Origin: an uncultured Gemmatimonadota bacterium
GTDB taxonomy: Bacteria; Gemmatimonadota; Gemmatimonadetes; Gemmatimonadales; GWC2-71-9
Assembly: GCA_913009915.1 (NCBI GenBank)
Contig: CAJVYZ010000002.1
Coordinates: forward strand, 1 to 18,434
Direction of reading: 5' to 3'
Length of the DNA stretch: 18,434 bases
Shown: positions 11,461 through 17,701 of the stretch, piece after piece
Layout: the number at the start of each line of letters is the position of its first letter
How positions within the stretch are numbered: position 1 is the first letter of the stretch
The notes under the pieces: model-generated
Seen by the model: the letters and a program-made list of their open reading frames with translations, nothing else
Told to the model about the DNA's origin: nothing
Database searches by the model: none
Translations under genes and position numbers: made by a program

Positions 11461-11488
11461 ATAGTAACGACTTTCCGCCGAGTAGCAA
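11461..11488 (-). promoter_or_regulatory. Candidate metH promoter
   Basis: On the minus strand, TTGCTA (11488-11483), a 16-base spacer and TACTAT (11466-11461). It would start RNA near 11454, giving a leader of roughly 125 bases that contains the hairpins described separately. The match is moderate. Confidence 0.4.
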
Positions 11489-11582
11489 CGCGGGCCGGGC
11501 CGGGTTGAGACGCCCGGCTTGGCGGGGATGGGTGAAGGCTCGTGCCCTGGCGGTGTGGCGGCCTCCATCGCCCCCCAGCGGG

Positions 11583-12152
11583 TCAGACGATGAAGCCCAG
11601 GAGAAAGCCGCGCAGGACGATCAGCAATACCCAGGCGACCAGCGGGCTAAAATCGATCATCCCCATCGTCGGCAGGAAGCGGCGTAGTGGTTCCAGCATC
11701 CAGTCGGTCAACCAATAGGCCGGTTTCATCCACGACCGGTAGCGCCCGACCCCGAACCACGATCCGATGACGCGAACTATCAGCGCCAGCATGAGGAGGC
11801 TGTAGGTCCCGTTGACCACCAGGAAAGCCCAGCCCTTGGGGCCAGCGCCGATCAGGCCTCCATAACGAAACCAGGCGCCGGCCAACCATCCCATGAGGCT
11901 CAGAAGCACCAGGCCTCCCGCCACCACGATTCCCAGCAGCCACATGGGTGCGTCCTGCGGATTCCTGCCCGCGCGGACTATACGGCGCTCTAGGGGATGT
12001 ATCAGCGGGTCGCTCATGCGGCGAACGAATCTGGGCAACGGCCCGAACGGCGCAAGATGCTTGCGGCGGACGGCCCAATGGGTGACCGCCACCGTTGCGG
12101 CGAACACCAGGCCCGTCAGCACCAAGCCTCGCGCCACCAGCATGACGTTCAC
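11583..12152 (-). CDS. YggT-family integral membrane protein
   Basis: A 189-residue protein with hydrophobic segments near 5-26, 70-92, 108-132 and 167-187. The C-terminal half has the YggT signature: LIVRVIGSWFG, then LTDWMLEPLRRFLPTMGMIDFSPLVAWVLL, the proline/arginine amphipathic stretch followed by a DFSP-led membrane segment. The first half contains a degenerate copy (MSDPLIHPLERRIV then a membrane segment), so the protein looks like two YggT units. YggT/YlmG proteins have been tied to osmotic tolerance and to division or thylakoid membrane organisation; mechanism is unknown. I chose the GTG at 12152 because it overlaps the upstream lipoprotein stop as GTGA, the usual sign of translational coupling; ATG 12143 is the alternative. 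Confidence 0.88.
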   Translation of the reverse strand: MNVMLVARGLVLTGLVFAATVAVTHWAVRRKHLAPFGPLPRFVRRMSDPLIHPLERRIVRAGRNPQDAPMWLLGIVVAGGLVLLSLMGWLAGAWFRYGGLIGAGPKGWAFLVVNGTYSLLMLALIVRVIGSWFGVGRYRSWMKPAYWLTDWMLEPLRRFLPTMGMIDFSPLVAWVLLIVLRGFLLGFIV

Positions 12153-12595
12153 GCTGGTGACCGTCCCACGGTGAACTCTTCGGGGGCTCCGTTCACCAGG
12201 GAGCACTCGAGACGGAAGGCGCCATCGAGGGCGAGTTCTTCGAGTACCGCAGCACTGCCGCGGCAACGGGACACCGTGTGCCCGGCCAATCGGCGGAAAG
12301 CCACCACGATCCACGGTGTGCCTTCATGTATCTCGATCCAGCGGGCGGTGGCGGGCGTGAGACTATCGACGCCCATGGTGCGCAGGCTGCGGGGCGGCCG
12401 ATCTGTGTGCGAACTCTGGTAGCCTGCCGCCTGGTCGACCAGGTCGAAGATCTCCTGGCCCAACAGTTCCGCGTCCTCCTGGGCCAGCGTCTGCCGCGCC
12501 GTTTCGATGCGGGCCTCCCCGCTGGTGCAGGCAGACACTGCGGCGGCGACCAAGCACGTCAGGGCAAGCCAGCGGATCGAGGACGGTGCCTTCAT
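12149..12595 (-). CDS. Predicted lipoprotein of unknown function
   Basis: A 148-residue protein with a lipoprotein signal: MKAPSSIRWLALTCLVAAAV followed by the lipobox VSAC, with lipidated Cys at 23. After the signal there is a helix (about 28-58), then RPPRSLRTMGVDSL and a strand-rich C-terminal part with two cysteines (in SRCRG and RLECSL) that could form a disulfide. The layout, N-terminal helix plus small beta region, is reminiscent of pilin-like or small DUF lipoproteins, but I do not recognise a family. Its stop overlaps the GTG of YggT by four bases, so the two are almost certainly co-transcribed and translated together; a membrane-linked role is the most that can be inferred. Confidence 0.75.
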   Translation of the reverse strand: MKAPSSIRWLALTCLVAAAVSACTSGEARIETARQTLAQEDAELLGQEIFDLVDQAAGYQSSHTDRPPRSLRTMGVDSLTPATARWIEIHEGTPWIVVAFRRLAGHTVSRCRGSAAVLEELALDGAFRLECSLVNGAPEEFTVGRSPA

Positions 12596-12639
12596 GTCGT
12601 GGAAGATAATCGTCGCCAGTGGGATTATCGAAAGCCAAA

Positions 12640-12665
12640 GCGGCGACCCGTTCCGGGGTCGCCGC
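12640..12665 (-). terminator. Intrinsic terminator after the GNAT gene
   Basis: Perfect 10 bp stem: GCGGCGACCC (12640-12649) and GGGTCGCCGC (12656-12665) with a 6-base loop. On the minus strand it is followed by TTTGGCTTT. It lies 25 bp beyond the GNAT stop and 44 bp before the lipoprotein start, so it separates these two transcription units. Confidence 0.7.
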
Positions 12666-12690
12666 CGAGCCGCCGGGGTGCCACAGGGGG

Positions 12691-13161
12691 CTACTCCCAG
12701 CTTTGGACCTCGTCAGGGTCGGTGTGGTCCGCTACCATGGGAGGCAGCTCTTTCTCGAGGAGGTACCACGTTTCTTCCCCGATGTATCGGGGGCGTTCCA
12801 GGACCCGGCGCCACCCGAAGGCGGCCATGAGTGCCTCGGATCGGAGGTCTTGGGTCCAGAATTCCACCAGGTGTGCGCCGCTGAGGCCTGCGTGCTCTTC
12901 GAAGGCCGCCAACAACCGGTGCGCGTGTCCCTGATGGCGCTCCTCTGCCACCACGACCAACTCCATCAGGTGGGCCACTCCACCGCGCAGGGCGTAGCGC
13001 AGCCCGCCGATCCAGTCACCGATCTCGTTGGCCAGGACCAAGTGGTGGTCTTTGGACTGAAAAGCCCTCCCGGTGGTTCTGGCTTCGTCGTGGAGGACGT
13101 CGCTCAGCCACTCGGAGAATTCCTCGTCCTGATCGATTTCTCGAATCGTCAGTTCTGACAT
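12691..13161 (-). CDS. GNAT-family N-acetyltransferase
   Basis: A 156-residue single-domain protein of the usual GNAT length. The acetyl-CoA motif A is seen as MELVVVAEERHQGHAHRLLAAFEEHA (66-91), with the pyrophosphate-binding R/QxxGxA-like stretch RHQGHA at 75-80, preceded by the strand IGGLRYALRGGVAHL. The later FGWRRV at about 115-120 is the common GNAT ending of a wrong-footed beta strand. The substrate (small amine, protein N-terminus or antibiotic) cannot be read. Start: ATG 13161, with AAAGGTG six bases upstream; an in-frame start at 13233 lacks support. A strong hairpin terminator follows. It is transcribed divergently from thioredoxin 2 across a 291 bp gap. Confidence 0.88.
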   Translation of the reverse strand: MSELTIREIDQDEEFSEWLSDVLHDEARTTGRAFQSKDHHLVLANEIGDWIGGLRYALRGGVAHLMELVVVAEERHQGHAHRLLAAFEEHAGLSGAHLVEFWTQDLRSEALMAAFGWRRVLERPRYIGEETWYLLEKELPPMVADHTDPDEVQSWE

Positions 13162-13348
13162 ACAGCACCTTTGGAGCCGGTGATGGAGACCCCTCTGTGG
13201 TGACATACGCAATGGTGGTGCCAGCGGTTCCACGACCGGGGTGGTGGCCCACGGTGCGCCAACGTCAAGGTCCTAACTTACTGAAACTGTTGAGGTTATA
13301 CGTTCAGACACGAACCTGGCTCTGGCGGCCTCAGTGCTCCTCAGTCGG

Positions 13349-13394
13349 CTTGGTGTGTCCTCTTGGCACAGCGCGTCTGCCACCCTTCACCAAG
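13349..13394. repeat. Nested inverted repeats
   Basis: The outer pair is CTTGGTG (13349-13355) with CACCAAG (13388-13394); the inner pair is TGGCA (13364-13368) with TGCCA (13378-13382). Together they could form a two-step stem with an internal loop. It lies 24 bp upstream of the thioredoxin -35 box, so it could be a regulator site or part of a small RNA. Short arms make chance possible. Confidence 0.35.
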
Positions 13395-13417
13395 GGAGAC
13401 GATCTCGCTGTGTGGTT

Positions 13418-13446
13418 TTGACACTTCATCAGGGGGTATCTAGCTT
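13418..13446 (+). promoter_or_regulatory. Promoter of thioredoxin 2, apparently leaderless
   Basis: A perfect TTGACA (13418-13423), a 17-base spacer and TAGCTT (13441-13446). The start of transcription expected about seven bases on falls at the A of the ATG at 13453. No Shine-Dalgarno precedes that ATG, so the mRNA is probably leaderless. Confidence 0.55.
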
Positions 13447-13452
13447 TCCGGC

Positions 13453-13893
13453 ATGAATCAGCCAACCACCCGCAAGGCGACCGTGGGTTGCACTTTTTGC
13501 GGCACGCTTAACAAGGTCGACCTCGACCGAGCCGGAGACGGGCCCAAGTGCGGAGATTGTGGCCGTCCCATCAGACTCGACCGTCCGTTGAAGGTTACCG
13601 ATGCCGATTTTGACAGGGTGGTGCGGGGAGCAGGTGTGCCGATCGTGGTCGACTTCTATGCGGACTGGTGCGGGCCGTGCAAAGTGATGGCTCCGGCGCT
13701 GGACGAGTTCGCCGGCGACCACGCCGGGGAAGTGTTGGTCCTGAAGCTGGACACTGACGCGAATCAGGCGACGGCCCAGAAGTTCGGCATCAAGGGCATC
13801 CCCACCCTCATCGCCTTCGCCAACGGCGCCGAGACTGGGCGCCACGTCGGGATGGCAGATGGAGCCGCGCTGGCTTCGCTGGCCGGCGTCTAG
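13453..13893 (+). CDS. trxC: Thioredoxin 2 with N-terminal zinc ribbon
   Basis: A 146-residue cytoplasmic disulfide reductant. The N-terminus carries the zinc-binding pairs C13-x2-C16 (GCTFCGTLN) and C33-x2-C36 (KCGDCGRP) that distinguish thioredoxin 2 from thioredoxin 1. The thioredoxin fold follows: VVDFYADWCGPCKVMAP with redox cysteines C73 and C76, and cis-proline P117 in KGIPTLIAF. All key residues are present and the length matches E. coli TrxC. TrxC is linked to oxidative stress in E. coli; regulation here is unknown. The stop TAG overlaps the stop of the convergent Cys-rich gene within one CTAG. A near-consensus promoter abuts the start codon. Confidence 0.96.
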   Translation: MNQPTTRKATVGCTFCGTLNKVDLDRAGDGPKCGDCGRPIRLDRPLKVTDADFDRVVRGAGVPIVVDFYADWCGPCKVMAPALDEFAGDHAGEVLVLKLDTDANQATAQKFGIKGIPTLIAFANGAETGRHVGMADGAALASLAGV

Positions 13894-14168
13894 CGGGCCT
13901 GGCACCGTCGGCTGACGGGTGGCGCGTCGCCGCACATCACCGACTCGGCCATTCCCGAAGACACGGTGCCGCAGGCGGTGGTCTGCGCGCTCTGCGCCGC
14001 TTGGGCTTCATTGGCGGCGGAAGCGGTGGCGCAGTTGCTGCGGCCGTTGAACTCGACGCACACCTCGCACTCTACTTGCTGACTGGCCATGGTGCTCCAC
14101 ATGAGGAGCACCACGAAACCAGCCACGATGAGCCACACGAGGTACTTCCGCCGCGCCTTCCCCGCCAT
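13890..14168 (-). CDS. Small Cys-rich single-pass membrane protein, unknown
   Basis: A 92-residue protein. Residues 10-26 (LVWLIVAGFVVLLMWST) form one membrane anchor after a basic MAGKARRKY, so the rest probably faces the periplasm. The soluble part has six cysteines (34, 37, 46, 66, 79, 89) in the pattern VECEVCVEFNGRSNC, TACG, MCGD and RRC; three disulfides or a metal site are possible. An alanine/glutamine-rich helix (50-65) lies between. The start ATG lies two bases after the YIP1 stop, with GGGAGG nine bases upstream inside the YIP1 3' end, so it is a real operon gene. I recognise no characterised family. Its stop overlaps that of thioredoxin 2. Confidence 0.8.
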   Translation of the reverse strand: MAGKARRKYLVWLIVAGFVVLLMWSTMASQQVECEVCVEFNGRSNCATASAANEAQAAQSAQTTACGTVSSGMAESVMCGDAPPVSRRCQAR

Positions 14169-14170
14169 GG

Positions 14171-14899
14171 CTAACCGCCTCCCACTATGGCTGGGCCCAC
14201 TGTGGGCAAAGCGCCAATGAGCCATACCAGACCTGCCGCGATGAGCGCTTTGTTCATGTTGATCTTGCCGATCACCTTGAGGCCGATGGCCAGGAGGAGC
14301 GTGATCCACAGCAAGGTGAGGTCGAAGCGATTGGCGAGCGCGACGGTCAGCGCGGACACGGTGTCGGGGTCGAGGAATCGAGAGGGTCCGAGGCTCAATC
14401 GGTTTGCGCCGTTCAGTGCCTCCGGAGGAAGGAACAGGCCCTGAACCCCGCCGGCGAGTAGCCCGACGACTCGCGGAAATGAAGCGAACGTAGCGATCAG
14501 CATCGCCTGCCCCAGCTTTTCGGTGGCTCCCACGAGCTTGCTCGCGCCCCACAGGATCAACCCGAGGAGCAATGCGAGGATCGGGAAGATCACCAGGGAG
14601 ACGACGCCGATCACCTTTCGCTGAATAGCTATCCCTTGTTCGACCTGCTCCGCGGTAAGGCTTGGGTTCTTCTGCTGGGCAACCTCCATACCCCGAGCAA
14701 GATCCGCATCGATGGCGGGGGCGTAGCTCCCCTTCAGGCCGATGACTAACAGGGCGGCCACGACCGTGAGAATCAGCAGGGGCAGCCAGAAACTGGCATC
14801 CTGACGCCGGGCGAACACGCGTGAGGGCGCGAAGAAGATTTCCAGGTAGTCCTCCCACCAGGATGCTGGGCCTTCGGGTGATGTCGTTTGGTCGGTCAC
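14171..14899 (-). CDS. YIP1-family membrane protein
   Basis: A 242-residue protein with about five membrane segments (roughly 37-54, 97-118, 131-155, 193-211 and 217-240), the usual Yip1 topology. The N-terminus SWWEDYLEIFFAPSRVFARR resembles the pre-domain region of bacterial Yip1 proteins, where a short amphipathic helix is followed by an FxxPxxxF-type segment. Eukaryotic Yip1 proteins work in vesicle traffic; the bacterial proteins are uncharacterised. The start is a GTG at 14899, chosen because GGGAG lies six to seven bases upstream and no ATG is near. It is 30 bp downstream of CutA and two bases upstream of the Cys-rich protein on the same strand, forming one operon. Confidence 0.85.
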   Translation of the reverse strand: MTDQTTSPEGPASWWEDYLEIFFAPSRVFARRQDASFWLPLLILTVVAALLVIGLKGSYAPAIDADLARGMEVAQQKNPSLTAEQVEQGIAIQRKVIGVVSLVIFPILALLLGLILWGASKLVGATEKLGQAMLIATFASFPRVVGLLAGGVQGLFLPPEALNGANRLSLGPSRFLDPDTVSALTVALANRFDLTLLWITLLLAIGLKVIGKINMNKALIAAGLVWLIGALPTVGPAIVGGG

Positions 14900-14929
14900 G
14901 CTGGTCTCCCGGATTGAATCATGGAGCGA

Positions 14930-15265
14930 TCAGGAATCGGAGGTCGGGACTCGAGTTTCCGAGGCTACCCAATCCAGATACGGTTGGTGACCGTCAATGA
15001 CCGGGACGACAATCACCTCTGGAACGTCGTATGGGTGCAACTTCACCACACGGGTACGCAATCGTTTCGCCAGGAGTTTCGTCGTCTTGAAACGGCAGTA
15101 CCATTCGGTGGCGCTGTCGATCTTTCCGTGCCACCAAAAGACGGATTCGATCGGGCCCTGGACCTGGGCGCAGGCAGCCAGACGCTCCGTCACGATGGTT
15201 TGAGCCAGGCGCATGGCCTGTGCCTTGCTATCGACAGTGGTTGTGAGCTGGACGATGTCCGTCAT
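14930..15265 (-). CDS. cutA: CutA divalent-cation tolerance protein
   Basis: A 111-residue cytoplasmic trimer-forming protein of ferredoxin-like fold. Family features seen: TTTVDSKAQAMRLAQTIVTERLAACAQV (helix with conserved Cys near 32), ESVFWWHGKI, EWYCRFKTT and HPYDVPEVIVVPV followed by YLDWV. Length is normal. CutA was named from copper sensitivity in E. coli, but its molecular function is not settled; it resembles PII signalling proteins in fold. It is the second gene of a minus-strand operon, 21 bp after the lipoprotein stop and 30 bp before YIP1. The ATG start is well placed, with only a weak GGAT before it. Confidence 0.95.
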   Translation of the reverse strand: MTDIVQLTTTVDSKAQAMRLAQTIVTERLAACAQVQGPIESVFWWHGKIDSATEWYCRFKTTKLLAKRLRTRVVKLHPYDVPEVIVVPVIDGHQPYLDWVASETRVPTSDS

Positions 15266-15286
15266 GGATCCGCCCGGTGGTGGTCG

Positions 15287-15661
15287 TTACTGGCCGATGC
15301 CAGGGGTGTCCGCCGCCGCGACGCCGTCGTCGATCGGGAGGATGGCGAGTCGCCACCCACTGGGAAACCGCACCGTCAGTCGATGACCCAGCGTGTCCGC
15401 CACCACGATCTCGACACCCAGAGACCGGGCGTATTCGACGGCCGCGTCCATCTGCCGGCCAAACGCCTCGGGGGTGTCGGACTGGTACGCCGCGGCGAAT
15501 GCTCGGCCGATTGCTACGGCCTGTGCCTGCTCCACTCCGTAGGAAGCCCACTGCGCGGCCGGCACCAGGCCGGTCTGGTCGGCCACGGGCGCGTAGCCGT
15601 CGTAGTCGCGACAGCCGGCGACCGCTGCGAGAGTGAGGAGGGCAATGGTTAGGCGGTTCAT
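15287..15661 (-). CDS. Small predicted lipoprotein, unknown function
   Basis: A 124-residue protein. MNRLTIALLTLAAVAGC ends in the lipobox VAGC, with lipidated Cys at 17. The mature part has a helix (about 40-82, with EQAQAVAIGRAFAAAYQSDTP and FGRQMDAAVEYARSLGV) and a short strand region (EIVVADTLGHRLTVRFPSGWRLAILPI). No known family recognised. The start ATG at 15661 has AGGA about seven bases upstream, which settles it over an in-frame start at 15757. It heads the operon with CutA, YIP1 and the Cys-rich protein, so three of the four products are membrane-attached. Confidence 0.8.
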   Translation of the reverse strand: MNRLTIALLTLAAVAGCRDYDGYAPVADQTGLVPAAQWASYGVEQAQAVAIGRAFAAAYQSDTPEAFGRQMDAAVEYARSLGVEIVVADTLGHRLTVRFPSGWRLAILPIDDGVAAADTPGIGQ

Positions 15662-15728
15662 GGCGCTGTCCTGGTCGGTGCCCGGGTATGCTGCAGGGCG
15701 TTCCCTGGAGGTCGGTCGATGGTTGGCA

Positions 15729-15757
15729 ATGATGCCCGGCGCGGTGAGTCTGGTCAA
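15729..15757 (-). promoter_or_regulatory. Candidate promoter of the lipoprotein-cutA-YIP1 operon
   Basis: On the minus strand, TTGACC (15757-15752), a 17-base spacer and CATCAT (15734-15729). It would give a leader of about 60 bases before the lipoprotein ATG at 15661. The -35 is good; the -10 is moderate. Confidence 0.4.
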
Positions 15758-15831
15758 GCGCTACCGACAATACTATCGTTGGGCGCTCCCCGGTCAAAGG
15801 GACCACGCTGTGAACCGTCGGTAATCCCTTC

Positions 15832-16650
15832 ATGCTGCTAGCGGATCGGATCGAGCCTTCCTCGATGCGCGATAGACATCCAATCCCCTGCAGTGGTGTC
15901 TTCGTGGTGGCCTTGGCGAGCCTGTCACTGGTGATGGGGAGTTGGCGCGCCCCGGAGGTTCGCGCGCAGGGTTGTTCCCCCGCGGCATCGACGTGCCCCG
16001 CCGCTCCCATAAACATCGGCCTGCGGGAGGCGGCATTCTTCGGCATGGGGATCGGCGCGTTGATGATCCTCGACGAGATCGTGTGGGAAGCGGTGTCGGA
16101 TGTGCGGGGCTCCGACGGTACCATCGCGTTGGAGCCATTCCGGGCGCTGGGCAACGGAGCGGCATTCGCTCTCGTGAGCGGCGGAACGTTGCTCGCCGGC
16201 TGGGCCACCGGCGACGAAGCGTTGACGCGCACGGGAGAGCGACTGGTGGCTACGCTGGCCCTGGCGGCGGGGGTGGTCAACGTGACAAAATTCATCGTCG
16301 GACGCAGCCGGCCGAGCGACGGTGAGGGCGCCTTGTCGTTCCACCCGGGGACTCCGGGGAGTTCCTTCTACTCGGGGCACACGACGATGGCCTTCGCCAT
16401 GGCCACGGCGCTGTCCGATGAGATCGACCACACCGCGGCAACGGTGGTTCTCTACTCGGCGGCCACTCTAGCGGGGTATTCCAGAATGCACGACAACCAG
16501 CACTGGTTCAGCGACGTGGTCGTCGGCGCGGTCATGGGGGTTGTCAGTGCCAAGTTCGTCTACGGCCAGTGGACCATCTTCGGGCTGCGTGCTCCCTCGT
16601 TCTTGGCCAGCCCCACGGGTGCCAGTATGGCCTACCGGTTGACGTTCTGA
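15832..16650 (+). CDS. PAP2-family phosphatase
   Basis: A 272-residue membrane or exported phosphatase of the PAP2/acid phosphatase superfamily, acting on lipid phosphates such as undecaprenyl diphosphate or phosphatidate. All three catalytic motifs are seen: KFIVGRSRP (K153, R160, P161), SGH at 181-183 with catalytic-pair H183 in FYSGHTTMAFA, and SRMHDNQHWFSD (S217, R218, nucleophile H224, D228). A hydrophobic stretch near 22-37 followed by VRAQG suggests a signal peptide, which fits better with the in-frame ATG at 15865. Neither start has a clear ribosome-binding site. Its TGA overlaps the ATG of the next gene, so the two are translationally coupled. The substrate is uncertain. Confidence 0.9.
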   Translation: MLLADRIEPSSMRDRHPIPCSGVFVVALASLSLVMGSWRAPEVRAQGCSPAASTCPAAPINIGLREAAFFGMGIGALMILDEIVWEAVSDVRGSDGTIALEPFRALGNGAAFALVSGGTLLAGWATGDEALTRTGERLVATLALAAGVVNVTKFIVGRSRPSDGEGALSFHPGTPGSSFYSGHTTMAFAMATALSDEIDHTAATVVLYSAATLAGYSRMHDNQHWFSDVVVGAVMGVVSAKFVYGQWTIFGLRAPSFLASPTGASMAYRLTF

Positions 16651-17627
16651 TGCCCCCGTGGATCACGGCCTCCGGGTGGTCCTGGCGGTGGAGCCGGGCG
16701 GTGCCAGTGATCGTGGCGCTGCTGGCCGCAACTCCCGTCAGCGGCATTGCCCAAGACCTTCGCGGGCCGCTGGTCGTGTACAACGCGGGAAGCCTGGCGG
16801 TACCGTTCAAGCTGTTGCTCGATGCCTTCAGCCAGCGCTACCCGGAGGTCGGCGTTCAGCAGGAACATTCCGGGAGCCTCGCCGCCGTGAGGAAGCTGAC
16901 GGAGCTAGACCGCATTCCCGACATCCTGGCGCTGGCGGATGGTACGTTGTTCCCCGCCCTGTTGCAGCCGGAGTACACGTCATGGCACGCGGTCTTTGCC
17001 AGAAACGCAATGGTACTGGCCGTGTCTCCCATGGTACCACCCGGTGATCGGGGCACGGCCGACACCTGGCCCGATGTATTGCTCGACGGCTCGGTACGGT
17101 GGGGGCACGCTGATCCGGCCGTCGATCCGGCCGGCTACCGCACGTTCATGGTGTTCGATCTGGCGGAACGCTACTACGGTCGACCCGGTCTTGGCCGGGC
17201 GCTGCGTGATCGGTCCGAGCCGCGATATGTCAGGCCCAAGTCGGCTGACTTGGTGGCACTGTTGCAGTTGGGCGAGTTGGATTACGCCTGGTTGTATTCC
17301 TCCGTTGCGCGGTTCCATAACATCCCCTATGTCATGCTGCCGAAGGCCATCGACCTCAGCGACCCGCAGTTTGCCGACGAGTACGACCGGGCCGTCGTCC
17401 GGGTACCGGGTCGGACCGGTGCTCCGGGGGATATCCTCGAGATCCGGGGCCGGGCGATCGAGTTGGCCGTGTCGGTGCCTCGCGACGCGCCCCATCCCGA
17501 AGTGGCGGGTGCGTTCTTCCGTTTTCTGGTGTCTGAGGTCGGGCAGTCCATCCTGCGGGAGGTCGGGCTGCCGACGGTCGACCCCCCGGATATTAGAGGG
17601 ACCCCGCCGGCCGGGCTCCTCCCCTGA
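16650..17627 (+). CDS. WtpA/ModA-like oxyanion-binding protein (orphan)
   Basis: A 325-residue periplasmic solute-binding protein. Residues 14-36 are a signal peptide (AVPVIVALLAATPVSGIAQ). The mature start LVVYNAGSLAVPFKLLLDAF, EHSGSLAAVRKLTEL, PDILALADGTLFPAL and WHAVFARNAMVLAVS match the archaeal-type tungstate/molybdate protein WtpA, where AGSL and SGS hydroxyls bind the oxyanion. ADPAVDPAGYRT (153-165) has the conserved aspartate region. The stretch ELDYAWLYSSVA has Leu215 where I recall a metal-binding Glu in archaeal ModA/WtpA, so ligand may differ. The ATG overlaps the PAP2 stop by one base (TGATG). No permease or ATPase gene follows; the transporter must be elsewhere or the protein has another use. 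Specificity uncertain. Confidence 0.82.
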   Translation: MPPWITASGWSWRWSRAVPVIVALLAATPVSGIAQDLRGPLVVYNAGSLAVPFKLLLDAFSQRYPEVGVQQEHSGSLAAVRKLTELDRIPDILALADGTLFPALLQPEYTSWHAVFARNAMVLAVSPMVPPGDRGTADTWPDVLLDGSVRWGHADPAVDPAGYRTFMVFDLAERYYGRPGLGRALRDRSEPRYVRPKSADLVALLQLGELDYAWLYSSVARFHNIPYVMLPKAIDLSDPQFADEYDRAVVRVPGRTGAPGDILEIRGRAIELAVSVPRDAPHPEVAGAFFRFLVSEVGQSILREVGLPTVDPPDIRGTPPAGLLP

Positions 17628-17630
17628 CGA

Positions 17631-17647
17631 GGGCCGATTTTCGGCCC
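17631..17647 (+). terminator. Hairpin after the binding-protein gene
   Basis: GGGCCGA (17631-17637), TTT, TCGGCCC (17641-17647): a perfect 7 bp stem three bases beyond the stop codon. No U-tract follows, so it may protect the 3' end or be a weak terminator. Confidence 0.4.
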
Positions 17648-17657
17648 GCTCTCCCCG

Positions 17658-17686
17658 TTGCCCGGCGGTCTCAAATCGGGTAAGCT
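17658..17686 (+). promoter_or_regulatory. Weak candidate promoter of the P5C dehydrogenase gene
   Basis: TTGCCC (17658-17663), a 17-base spacer and TAAGCT (17681-17686), giving a leader of about 65 bases. The -10 is a poor match; it resembles the thioredoxin promoter in spacing and in ending with a GC-containing -10. Confidence 0.3.
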
Positions 17687-17701
17687 CCCGCGCATCGTAA
17701 C

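Larger units (their letters stand above)
13162..13452. other. 291 bp divergent intergenic region
   Basis: This lies between the divergent GNAT and thioredoxin genes. It contains the GNAT ribosome-binding site at its left end, a nested pair of inverted repeats at 13349-13394, and a near-consensus promoter reading rightward at 13418-13446. No credible reading frame or tRNA was seen in the rest. Confidence 0.6.

Noticed and set aside
15228..16295. 355-residue minus-strand frame across the lipoprotein and PAP2 genes
   Set aside because: It overlaps a signal-bearing lipoprotein in another frame and the PAP2 gene antisense; low-complexity Arg/Pro-rich sequence.
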